This document shows, one piece after another, positions 22,877 to 30,182 of a stretch of 34,166 nt of DNA; within the stretch, counting starts at the first letter, position 1; each line of letters begins with the position of its first letter. Source of the DNA: an uncultured bacterium. GTDB lineage: Bacteria > Actinomycetota > Coriobacteriia > Coriobacteriales > Eggerthellaceae. The position numbers were made by a program, and so were the translations under genes. Location: contig CAJMOJ010000012.1 in assembly GCA_905215035.1 (NCBI GenBank), forward strand, positions 1-34,166. Reading direction: 5' to 3'. A model generated the notes under the pieces. The model searched no databases, was not told where the DNA came from, and saw nothing but the letters and a program-made list of their open reading frames with translations.

Positions 22877-24535
22877 TTATGAAAGCTTGTCCTCATCACG
22901 GCGTTCTTTACGGCGCAAGGCCATGCAGCGCCAAATAATATAGATAGACAAAAATACCGCAGCAAGAAAACCAAGGAAGCCAAAAACAGGTACCTCTAAA
23001 ATCTTTGGCTCCATTCCGGTAAGCGCAATCAAAGAAGATCCTACAAACAAACCCGCTGTAATAAGAGAAAGCGCAAGAATACCACTTACAGAACGGATGA
23101 CATCCATAAAGCTGGTAGGAATACCCATACCCATTGAGACCTGCAGTTCACCGCGCTCGATTATCTCAAGAACATGTTCAACCTGTGCAGGTATCCTCAC
23201 GCTTGACTCAACAGCGTCAATGGTCTCAGAAGCCATATCGCGCATATGATGTTCGAGAGTATGCAAACTAAACAGCTGCTTTTTTACATGCTCGGTCAAA
23301 AGACCAATAACACTTGTTGAAGGTGAAACCTCGGTAAGTACTCCCTCAATAGCAACCGCACCACGAGCCAACATAGTAAGCGAAGCAGGCAAAATAAGAT
23401 TTTGCGAACGCAGCAGCTCAATAATGTCATACAAGCAAGAACCCATATCAAGTTTTGAAAGTTCAACGCTTGTATATACACGTACTAAACTAGAAAGCTG
23501 GCGCAATAACAAGCCATGATCAACCGGCCCTCGTGCCTGCGCAATAGTCAACAAATTATCCTTAAGCGCAAATGCATCATTGCGCGCAATAGCGGTGCAA
23601 ATATCAGAAATAATGGAACGCTCAGAGGGAGTGAGCGTACCAACCATACCTAAATCAATCCAAACGATATCCCCATCGCGCACAATAATATTGCCCTGAT
23701 GGGGGTCAGCGTGGAAAAAGCCCCAATCAAGAACTTGAACAATAAAGTTTTCCGCTAACCTTTTCCCAAGGGCATTAACATCAAGTCCTTGTGCTTTAAG
23801 TTCTTCAGTATGATTAATAGGAATCCCGTCAATATATTCCATCACCAGCATCTCATCAGTTGAAATCTCACTGTACGGATGCGGACTTTCAATACCAGGT
23901 GTGGTTGCAAGAAGTTTCTCAAATCGTTCCAGGTTGCGACATTCGAGCGTGAAATCAAGTTCTTCTGCAGAAGTTTTTTCCAGCTCGTCAACAAATTCAT
24001 TCATGGTCAACAAAACACTTTGCTTGCGGATAGTCACATCAGCAATTGCAAGTGCATGCCTAATAAGCATAAAATCTTGCGCCATCAATTCTGCTGCTTT
24101 TGCTCTACGAACTTTAATCGCAACCACAGGATTGCCTTCTGTTCGTAATACCGCTTTGTGCACTTGCGCAATAGAAGCCGACCCTATAGGTGTCTCATCA
24201 ATTGATACAAAAGTCTCTTGCCAAGGATGATGTAAGGAATGCTCGATAGTTGCAATGATTTCTGAAAAAGGCTCTGGATCAACATTAGCACGCAATTGCC
24301 TAAACGCCATTGCATACGATTTAGGAATAATATCCGAGCGGTCAGAAGCAAGTTGACCCATTTTGACAAAAGTTGGACCAAGTTCTTCTAAAATCTTTGT
24401 TGCTTTCTCAGGAGTAAGATCAGTGAAGGCATGATACTTGCGTAAAATTTTTTCAATCTCGTGCAAACGGTGCAACGATGTTTTGTCATTTTTTGTTATC
24501 GAAGCAAGCTGCATCAATTCTCTCAATGTCGCCAC
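22877..24535 (-). CDS. ABC1/AarF/UbiB-family atypical kinase, membrane-anchored
   Basis: 552 residues from the GTG at 24535, chosen for AAGGAGGGG five bases before it. The family-defining KxGQ is at 58-61 (FVKMGQLASDRSDIIP), the Ala-rich loop in IGSASIAQVHKA replaces the usual glycine-rich loop, AIKVRR carries the ATP lysine, HADPHQGNIIV the catalytic loop, and WIDLGMVG the metal-binding Asp. Two C-terminal membrane helices (about 490-540) anchor it, as in UbiB/COQ8. Relatives support quinone or lipid metabolism through an ATPase activity. No quinone-synthesis gene is in the window. It is divergent from the ATP-grasp gene. Confidence 0.9.
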   Translation of the reverse strand: MATLRELMQLASITKNDKTSLHRLHEIEKILRKYHAFTDLTPEKATKILEELGPTFVKMGQLASDRSDIIPKSYAMAFRQLRANVDPEPFSEIIATIEHSLHHPWQETFVSIDETPIGSASIAQVHKAVLRTEGNPVVAIKVRRAKAAELMAQDFMLIRHALAIADVTIRKQSVLLTMNEFVDELEKTSAEELDFTLECRNLERFEKLLATTPGIESPHPYSEISTDEMLVMEYIDGIPINHTEELKAQGLDVNALGKRLAENFIVQVLDWGFFHADPHQGNIIVRDGDIVWIDLGMVGTLTPSERSIISDICTAIARNDAFALKDNLLTIAQARGPVDHGLLLRQLSSLVRVYTSVELSKLDMGSCLYDIIELLRSQNLILPASLTMLARGAVAIEGVLTEVSPSTSVIGLLTEHVKKQLFSLHTLEHHMRDMASETIDAVESSVRIPAQVEHVLEIIERGELQVSMGMGIPTSFMDVIRSVSGILALSLITAGLFVGSSLIALTGMEPKILEVPVFGFLGFLAAVFLSIYIIWRCMALRRKERRDEDKLS

Positions 24536-24589
24536 GCACACCCCTCCTTCTCTCCAATCACACAACCCTTGCAAGAATTAATCCTACCA

Positions 24590-24613
24590 TTGTGTATGAT
24601 CGAGCATTCACAA
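24590..24613. promoter_or_regulatory. 24-base imperfect palindrome between ABC1 and ATP-grasp genes
   Basis: TTGTG-T-ATG-A-TC pairs with GA-G-CAT-T-CACAA; only two of twelve positions mismatch. It lies in the divergent intergenic region, 55 bases from the ABC1 start. Operator for a dimeric regulator is the likely reading. A TACAAT (24702-24707) further right may be the -10 of the ATP-grasp gene, without a good -35. Confidence 0.4.
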
Positions 24614-24749
24614 AACCCGATTTCGCCATACAGTCGTTAATGTTTACACAAAAGAGGCAGCTAGAGCTCATACCTGAGGTGCTGTTATAGAGAGATGTTG
24701 CTACAATTGCATCTAAAAACCCGTCGTCGAACAAGAAAGCACCTACACC

Positions 24750-25910
24750 ATGATTATTGTTGAAAAACCTTTTGTATCTCAGCCGCTTATTGATTGGATG
24801 GAGCAAACGCAACACCCTGTACTCAATAATGACATGGCTCAAGAACTTGTCGCACAAGGGTGTCAGCTTGCTCTTTGTGACGATGAGGCTGCGGCGGCAC
24901 GTATCGCTGCAGGTGAACGCACGTATACCAATTCGGAAAATGCGCTTGGCTGGATTTTTGATCATGTTGATAACCAGGAACTCCTCGACGCTATCAGTGT
25001 GTTTAAAGACAAACATGAAACCCGCTTGCGTCTAGCAGAGCTTGATCCTGATTTGTACTATCAAACGGTTACGTTCGATGAGGTACAAAATCTTGATTAC
25101 GCTACCCTTCCTGATCGTTTTGTCATCAAGCCCTCAACGGGTTTTGGTTCCATGGGCGTTTATATGATTGAAAGCGCTCAAGGTCTTACAGATGCAAAAG
25201 AACACATCGCCCAAGATTACAAAACCTGGCTTGAACGTTATCCTGAAACCGTTATCCAAGCGGGTGAATTTATAATCGAACAATACATTGAGGGGCAAGA
25301 ATACGCACTAGAAGTATACTTTGATGAAGAAGGTGGCGTTCATCTTCTCAATATCTTGCGTCACGATTTCTCAGACGATACCGATATGTCGGATCGACTC
25401 TACCTCACCTCTCCTGTTATGGTAGAAGAAATGCGCGATGTTTTTACCTCTTGGCTTACTGAAGTAAACCGCATTCTTAACGTAAAAAACATTGCCCTAC
25501 ACCCCGAAGTCCGTGTCAATGACACAGGAATTCATGTTATCGAGTTTAATCCCATGAGATTCATGGGTATGGGCGGCACTGATATTTCTTGGTATGCCTA
25601 TGGTGTGCGCAGTTTTGAGTCATTCCTTAACAATACCGTACCTGACTGGGATGAGATCTATACTCAAAACAAAGACCGTAGCTTTGCGACCATGATTCTC
25701 AATCCTCCCGCAAAAACCCCTGATACGGCAGTATTTGACTATGCGGCACTCGACTCAAAACTTCCCACTATCTTGAGCCCACGCCGCTTTTCTTACCCCG
25801 AAACAGGATTGTTTGGGTTCTATATTCTTGATATCACCGACGCAACGCCCGAACAAATGGATTTCATCCTCCATTCAGACCTTAGCGAATTTATATCCAC
25901 TAACGGATAG
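24750..25910 (+). CDS. ATP-grasp domain protein (carboxylate-amine ligase type)
   Basis: 386 residues. The ATP-grasp core is recognisable: FVIKPSTGFGSMGVYMIES (nucleotide lysine and glycine-rich flap) near 125-145, FIIEQYIEGQEYALEVYF near 173-190 (adenine-side Glu/Gln), and the metal-binding stretch HVIEFNPMRFMGMGG near 260-275 with Glu and Asn ligands. Such enzymes join a carboxylate to an amine or thiol through an acylphosphate, for example amino-acid ligases. The N-terminal about 110 residues are the pre-ATP-grasp fold. The substrate is not predictable. The ribosome site is weak. Two hairpins follow the stop, and then the thiazole operon. Confidence 0.8.
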   Translation: MIIVEKPFVSQPLIDWMEQTQHPVLNNDMAQELVAQGCQLALCDDEAAAARIAAGERTYTNSENALGWIFDHVDNQELLDAISVFKDKHETRLRLAELDPDLYYQTVTFDEVQNLDYATLPDRFVIKPSTGFGSMGVYMIESAQGLTDAKEHIAQDYKTWLERYPETVIQAGEFIIEQYIEGQEYALEVYFDEEGGVHLLNILRHDFSDDTDMSDRLYLTSPVMVEEMRDVFTSWLTEVNRILNVKNIALHPEVRVNDTGIHVIEFNPMRFMGMGGTDISWYAYGVRSFESFLNNTVPDWDEIYTQNKDRSFATMILNPPAKTPDTAVFDYAALDSKLPTILSPRRFSYPETGLFGFYILDITDATPEQMDFILHSDLSEFISTNG

Positions 25911-25942
25911 ACTGCAAGCACTACATGCAATTATTCTCTAAA

Positions 25943-25975
25943 ACGCTAGAAAAACGACTATACTTTTTCTAGCGT
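25943..25975. terminator. Hairpin after the ATP-grasp gene
   Basis: ACGCTAGAAAAA and TTTTTCTAGCGT form a perfect 12-bp stem around a 9-base loop, 32 bases after the stop. The A5/T5 are part of the stem and no T-run follows, so it may work as a terminator in either direction or only stabilise RNA. Confidence 0.5.
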
Positions 25976-26006
25976 GACTGCTCTCTAGTTACTAAGTACT
26001 TTAGCG

Positions 26007-26066
26007 ACGGCATCACAAAGGGGCTTACCACCTTGGGTAGGATTTCTTTGTGGTGCCGTTTTTTTA
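26007..26066 (+). terminator. Canonical terminator directly before thiS (possible attenuator)
   Basis: ACGGCATCACAAAG pairs with CTTTGTGGTGCCGT over 14 bp (one G-T), with an inner CTTACC/GGTAGG stem, followed by eight T. Only 38 bases separate the T-run from the thiS start. No promoter is evident downstream of it, so thi transcription must either read through or start upstream and be attenuated here. Confidence 0.85.
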
Positions 26067-26090
26067 TTTGGAAATAAACCACGCGCGAAG

Positions 26091-26097
26091 AGGAAGG
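26091..26097 (+). promoter_or_regulatory. Ribosome binding site that fixes the TTG start of thiS
   Basis: AGGAAGG lies seven bases before TTG at 26105. The ATG at 26098 directly abuts this site, is in another frame and stops after 11 codons, so the TTG is the start. Confidence 0.75.
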
Positions 26098-26104
26098 ATG
26101 GATC

Positions 26105-26302
26105 TTGATCTGGGTCAACGGAACACAACGTGATTGTATATCTGGTTGTACTATCTCAGACCTTCTTGCCAATCTTGGACACAATCCCCTCCGTATTGCA
26201 CTAGAGCTCAATGGAGACATCATTGCTCGTGAAGATTTTTCGCAAACCTTACTCCATGATGGGGATCATGTTGAAATTGTTCAGTTTGTAGGAGGAGGAT
26301 AG
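26105..26302 (+). CDS. thiS: Sulfur carrier protein ThiS
   Basis: 65 residues of ubiquitin-like beta-grasp fold: MIWVNGTQRD at the start, RIALELNGDIIARED in the middle and the required C-terminal Gly-Gly (EIVQFVGGG). The terminal glycine is adenylated by ThiF and converted to a thiocarboxylate that donates sulfur to the thiazole ring in ThiG. Length is typical. The start is TTG. First gene of the thiSFGH-tenI operon; the thiF start follows its stop by one base, and the end of thiS itself contains the AGGAGGA site for thiF. Confidence 0.93.
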   Translation: MIWVNGTQRDCISGCTISDLLANLGHNPLRIALELNGDIIAREDFSQTLLHDGDHVEIVQFVGGG

Positions 26303-26303
26303 G

Positions 26304-26987
26304 ATGACATCTCAGGCTAGCTTTCCCTTGTCGCAAGAAGAACTCCATAGCACCCTCGAAGCGCGACACGGTAGCGATGCGCAAGCACGATTTGATGCAG
26401 CCTGCGTAGGCATTGCAGGATTGGGAGGTTTAGGCTCTCACGTCGCAGTATCTCTTACCCGCCTCGGCATAGGGCACCTGATCCTTGTTGACTTTGATGT
26501 TGTGGAAGCCAGTAACCTCCATCGTCAGCACTACTGCGGTAGGGATCTTGGTAAACCTAAGGCTTATGCCCTTGCCCATCAGCTGCAAGACATCAACCCT
26601 TATCTTGCGTTCAACCCATACGTAGAGCGACTCACTCCCCACAACACAAAGGAGATCTTTAAACCATGCGACATTATCATTGAAGCCTTTGATGTTCCTG
26701 AAGAAAAAGCTTGGTTTACCCAAACATGCCTGCATCAACTTCCTCACGCAACCCTTATTGGCGCATCAGGCATGGCCGGATCAGGCAGAGCAACCACCAT
26801 TACAACAACTCATCCCTTTGCTCGCTATTATTTATGTGGCGATGGGTCGAGTGATGTTGCAACTCACCAAAGCCTTATGGCTCCTCGAGTAAGCGTGTGT
26901 GCCAACCATATGGCCACCGCAGCCATGCGCCTCATCCTTGGATTGGATCCTTTGGAGGATAGTCCAGAAGAATCCCAAGGGTTATAA
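26304..26987 (+). CDS. thiF: ThiS adenylyltransferase ThiF (family 2)
   Basis: 227 residues. ATP loop GLGGLGS at 39-45, DFDVVEASNLHRQ at 63-75 with the conserved Asn/Arg, and EAFDVPEEKAW. GASGMAGSGRA and the C-terminal RVSVCANHMATAAMRLI match the short ThiF family (TIGR02354) that lacks the CxxC zinc site and the long C-terminal domain of MoeB/ThiF family 1. It activates the ThiS C-terminus as acyl-adenylate in the cytoplasm. AGGAGGATAGG precedes its ATG. Adjacent to thiS and followed, after 55 bases, by thiG. Confidence 0.92.
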   Translation: MTSQASFPLSQEELHSTLEARHGSDAQARFDAACVGIAGLGGLGSHVAVSLTRLGIGHLILVDFDVVEASNLHRQHYCGRDLGKPKAYALAHQLQDINPYLAFNPYVERLTPHNTKEIFKPCDIIIEAFDVPEEKAWFTQTCLHQLPHATLIGASGMAGSGRATTITTTHPFARYYLCGDGSSDVATHQSLMAPRVSVCANHMATAAMRLILGLDPLEDSPEESQGL

Positions 26988-27042
26988 AACTTAACAAACC
27001 AAAGTATACGTATTGTTAAAAACCAGCTAGAAAGACCACCCT

Positions 27043-27906
27043 ATGACTTTTACTTCTACATCCACACAAGATGCGCAAGCAGAACGCTTTGCGGAACACT
27101 TCGCCAAAAACAACTTGCAAAACAAAACATTTGAAGAGTCTTGCGATGATCCCCTTATCCTCGGAGACCACCATTTTTCATCACGATTTATTCTTGGTTC
27201 AGGAAAATACTCACTCGATCTTATTGAAGCAGCCATTCAACACGCAGGCGCCCAAATGATAACGCTTGCTGTGCGCCGCGCTAATTCTGATACCGACAAT
27301 ATTTTGGATCATATCCCTGAAGGCGTAACTCTACTCCCTAACACATCAGGCGCACGCACGGCAGAGGAGGCTATTCGTATTGCTCGCCTTGCTCGCGCCT
27401 GCGGATGTGGCGACTTTGTCAAAATTGAGATTATGAAAGATTCGAAATATCTGCTTCCCGACAATTATGAAACCCTAAAGGCCACAGAAGCACTTGCCCA
27501 TGAGGGATTTATTGTCATGCCCTATATGTATCCTGATCTCACTGTGGCACGTTCTCTTGTTGAAGCAGGAGCAGCATGTATTATGCCCCTTGGCGCGCCT
27601 ATTGGTTCTAACAAAGGTCTGGTCACTCGCGATTTTATTCAAATCCTTATTGACGAGATTGATCTTCCGATAATCGTCGATGCTGGTATTGGAAAGCCCT
27701 CACAAGCAGCCGAAGCTATGGAGATGGGAGCAGCAGCTGTCATGGCTAATACCGCAATTGCAACCGCGGGAAACATTGTAGAGATGGCACGCGCTTTTAA
27801 ACTTGCTATTGAGGCTGGCCGAGCAGGATACCGCGCAGGTCTTGGTCGCGTTTTATCAACAGGCGCCGCAGCCTCATCACCTCTCACTGGTTTTTTGAAC
27901 GATTAG
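27043..27906 (+). CDS. thiG: Thiazole synthase ThiG
   Basis: 287 residues, about 30 longer than usual because of a polar N-terminal extension before DPLILGDHHFSSRFILGSGK. TIM-barrel hallmarks: VRRANSDTDN, LLPNTSGARTAEEA, catalytic Lys127 in FVKIEIMKDSKYLLPDN (Schiff base to deoxyxylulose-5-phosphate), MPLGAPIGSNKG, VDAGIGKPSQAAEAMEMGAAAVMANTA. It forms the thiazole phosphate from DXP, dehydroglycine and ThiS-thiocarboxylate. The start has no strong site; the extension could be trimmed if an internal start were used, but none is obvious. Its TAG overlaps a possible GTG of thiH. Confidence 0.95.
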   Translation: MTFTSTSTQDAQAERFAEHFAKNNLQNKTFEESCDDPLILGDHHFSSRFILGSGKYSLDLIEAAIQHAGAQMITLAVRRANSDTDNILDHIPEGVTLLPNTSGARTAEEAIRIARLARACGCGDFVKIEIMKDSKYLLPDNYETLKATEALAHEGFIVMPYMYPDLTVARSLVEAGAACIMPLGAPIGSNKGLVTRDFIQILIDEIDLPIIVDAGIGKPSQAAEAMEMGAAAVMANTAIATAGNIVEMARAFKLAIEAGRAGYRAGLGRVLSTGAAASSPLTGFLND

Positions 27907-27938
27907 TGCACAAAGGTCTTTCTAGTAAAGGAATCATT

Positions 27939-29162
27939 ATGGCGCTCACCATTGCAGAAAAACAGCCTCTTCCTGGCGTAACAATCTATAACGTTGCACA
28001 CAAGACTGATCATATGGCGTATTACGATGCCATGGAAGAGCTTGATACTCCCATCAAAAATCAAGTACAGCTAGCCTATCAACAGTATCAAAGCAATCAT
28101 TATTCCGAGGCTGATGTCTTTGTTGCCTTGGAACATGCACGGAGTGGATCAATAAGCATCCAAGATTTTGGCGCGCTTTTATCTCCTGCCGCTGAACCGC
28201 ATCTTGAAAAAATCGCTCATGCAGCCAAGGCCGCCAAAGAGCGTTATTTTGGTAATTCTGTCTATCTTTTTACACCACTTTATTTAGCAAACTATTGCGA
28301 GAACTACTGCGTATACTGCGGATTCAACTGCCACAACAAAATCAAACGAGCCAAACTCGACTTACAAGAAATCGAAGCAGAAATGAAGGTCATCGCATCT
28401 TCTGGACTCGAAGAAATACTCCTTCTGACCGGCGAATCGCGTAAGCACTCATCCCTTGAGTATATTGGAGAAGCCTGCAAGATTGCTCAGCGCTACTTTA
28501 AGAATGTTGGTCTTGAAGTGTATCCCATGAACCGAGACGAATATGCTTATCTTCATGCCTGTGGTGCCGACTATGTCACCGTCTTTCAAGAAACTTATAA
28601 CGCTGATCGCTACGAAGAGCTTCATCTCAAAGGGCATAAGCGCAGCTATCCTTATCGACTCGAATCACAAGAACGTGCTCTACAAGGCGGCATGCGTGGC
28701 GTTGCCTTTGCTGCCCTCCTAGGACTTTCAGATTTTAGAAAAGACGCGTTTGCAACAGGTATTCACGCTTACCTCATACAGAAAGCTTACCCTCACGCAG
28801 AAATTAGTTTTTCATGTCCTCGTTTGCGTCCCACCGTCAACAATGCAACCATCACTCCGCAAGATGTTCATGAGCGGCAATTGCTGCAGGTTATGTGTGC
28901 GTATCGACTTTTTCTCCCTTTTGCAGGAATGACCATCTCAACACGCGAACGCGCGGGCTTTCGAGACAATGTTGTTGGAATTGCAGCCACTAAAATCTCA
29001 GCAGGCGTTTCAACGGGAATAGGTGAACATTCAGAGCATTCAACGCACCATCAAGGTGACGATCAGTTTGAAATTGCTGATCCACGGAGCGTTGAAGACG
29101 TTGTTGGTGCACTCTATGAGCACAATCTTCAACCGGTCATGAATGATTATATCTATGTATAA
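27939..29162 (+). CDS. thiH: 2-iminoacetate synthase ThiH (radical SAM)
   Basis: 407 residues from the ATG at 27939, preferred because AAAGGA lies six bases before it; a GTG at 27906 in frame would add 11 residues. The radical SAM motif is C120-x3-C124-x2-C127 (CENYCVYC). LLLTGESRKHSSLEYI, ADYVTVFQETYN and SFSCPRLRP are ThiH family signatures. ThiH cleaves tyrosine to dehydroglycine and p-cresol, the anaerobic alternative to the oxygen-using glycine oxidase ThiO, in keeping with an anaerobic lifestyle. Fourth gene of the operon. Confidence 0.94.
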   Translation: MALTIAEKQPLPGVTIYNVAHKTDHMAYYDAMEELDTPIKNQVQLAYQQYQSNHYSEADVFVALEHARSGSISIQDFGALLSPAAEPHLEKIAHAAKAAKERYFGNSVYLFTPLYLANYCENYCVYCGFNCHNKIKRAKLDLQEIEAEMKVIASSGLEEILLLTGESRKHSSLEYIGEACKIAQRYFKNVGLEVYPMNRDEYAYLHACGADYVTVFQETYNADRYEELHLKGHKRSYPYRLESQERALQGGMRGVAFAALLGLSDFRKDAFATGIHAYLIQKAYPHAEISFSCPRLRPTVNNATITPQDVHERQLLQVMCAYRLFLPFAGMTISTRERAGFRDNVVGIAATKISAGVSTGIGEHSEHSTHHQGDDQFEIADPRSVEDVVGALYEHNLQPVMNDYIYV

Positions 29163-29279
29163 ACAACCTGCATCTAATCCACCATGGCCTTTTCATTAAC
29201 AAACAGGTAATAGACATGCCATCTGCCACCATCACTCTTATCCTTCAAAACCCTTGTCGATAGCAAACTGGTATACCTT

Positions 29280-30068
29280 ATGAATTTTGAATGTACAAGA
29301 AAAAATCCGCAGCTTATTGCTATCACCAATCGCTCTCTTTGTTCTCACACTGCCCAAACACTTCCTGAGCGCATTACCCATTTATGCCAGGCAGGCTTTA
29401 GCTACATCATTGTGCGCGAAAAAGATCTCTCCCGTGACGAATATGTAGCACTTTTGGATGACATTGCGCGATGGGTCTCTCCCGCCTTTTGGCCACGTAT
29501 TATTCTGCACTCATACTCACCTGCAGAGCTCTCAAAAAGTACGCTTACACAAAGAAATTCCCTCTTGGTCTCATTTCTTTCCTGCGTTGCTGGATTTCAT
29601 CTAACCGCACATCAGCTTGTCAGTACGCTTGCCGAAACTCCGGACAAGGAAAATCACACAAACGCTGCATCTTCACTTTCTTTTGATGCATCCAGGACCA
29701 CAGTATCTGTCAGAGATACCTCTTTAACAAATACCTCTATGATCGGAGCATCGGTGCATAGCCACGAGGAGGCACTACGGGCAGCAAGCATACCTACACG
29801 CTACGTCATTGCGAGCCACATGTATTCCACAGCATGTAAGCCTAATCTTGAACCACGCGGCCCCCAATTACTTTCTGAAATTTCATCATGCATTAACCCA
29901 TCGACCACACTACTCTGGGCTCTTGGCGGCATAACGCCTTACAATGCTTCAGCTCTTATAGGTCGAGGGGCGCAAGGACTTTGCCTGATGAGCAGTGCTA
30001 TGACCCAAGACCCCTATCAGCTCGCACGTGCCTATCGCCAAGCTCTCACTGCAGATACAGTCCTTTAA
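29280..30068 (+). CDS. TenI-like thiazole tautomerase (ThiE/TenI family)
   Basis: 262 residues, longer than the usual 200-215 because of a low-complexity Ser/Thr-rich insertion at about 113-153. The barrel core reads AITNRSLC, REKDLSRDEY (46-55), GFHLTAHQL (105-113), ASVHSHEEA (157-165), a Cys-Lys pair at 186-187, EPRGPQLL (191-198), ALGGITP (214-220) and GLCLMSSAM (233-241). The HSxEEA, CK, RGxxLL and MS features follow TenI (thiazole aromatisation) rather than thiamine-phosphate synthase ThiE, whose substrate motif GPxxPTxTK is missing. The last gene after thiSFGH, 117 bases on, with a weak ribosome site. Function as true ThiE is less likely but not excluded. Confidence 0.75.
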   Translation: MNFECTRKNPQLIAITNRSLCSHTAQTLPERITHLCQAGFSYIIVREKDLSRDEYVALLDDIARWVSPAFWPRIILHSYSPAELSKSTLTQRNSLLVSFLSCVAGFHLTAHQLVSTLAETPDKENHTNAASSLSFDASRTTVSVRDTSLTNTSMIGASVHSHEEALRAASIPTRYVIASHMYSTACKPNLEPRGPQLLSEISSCINPSTTLLWALGGITPYNASALIGRGAQGLCLMSSAMTQDPYQLARAYRQALTADTVL

Positions 30069-30100
30069 CCACAAGCTCTTTTATTTGCAAACCGCCGTGA

Positions 30101-30171
30101 TAATAGCTTCTTTGATCTGCAAGACTGCGCTATTACTTCATCGCTCTATTGTTTTATTGCTCTATTGTTTT
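30101..30171. terminator. Inverted repeat and T-rich direct repeats closing the thi operon
   Basis: TAATAGC (30101-30107) and GCTATTA (30129-30135) form a 7-bp stem with a 21-base loop, followed by two copies of GCTCTATTGTTTT (30143-30155 and 30159-30171) with period 16. It lies between convergent tenI and the CPA2 gene. It is plausible as a weak terminator for the operon. Confidence 0.35.
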
Positions 30172-30182
30172 CTGGGCGTGCA

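Noticed and set aside
24558..25016. Open frame of 152 codons on the minus strand
   Set aside because: It overlaps the start of both the ABC1 gene and the ATP-grasp gene in antisense and has no family features; both overlapped genes are well supported.
26101..26120. CTTGATCTGGGTCAACGG, resembling part of the TPP-riboswitch core
   Set aside because: It is the first codons of thiS (Ile-Trp-Val-Asn-Gly), and the partner CUGAGA helix and the 5' part of the aptamer are absent.
26098..26133. ATG start for an 11-codon peptide before thiS
   Set aside because: The ATG abuts the Shine-Dalgarno sequence with no spacing, and the frame ends after 11 codons; the TTG at 26105 has ideal spacing and gives a complete ThiS.
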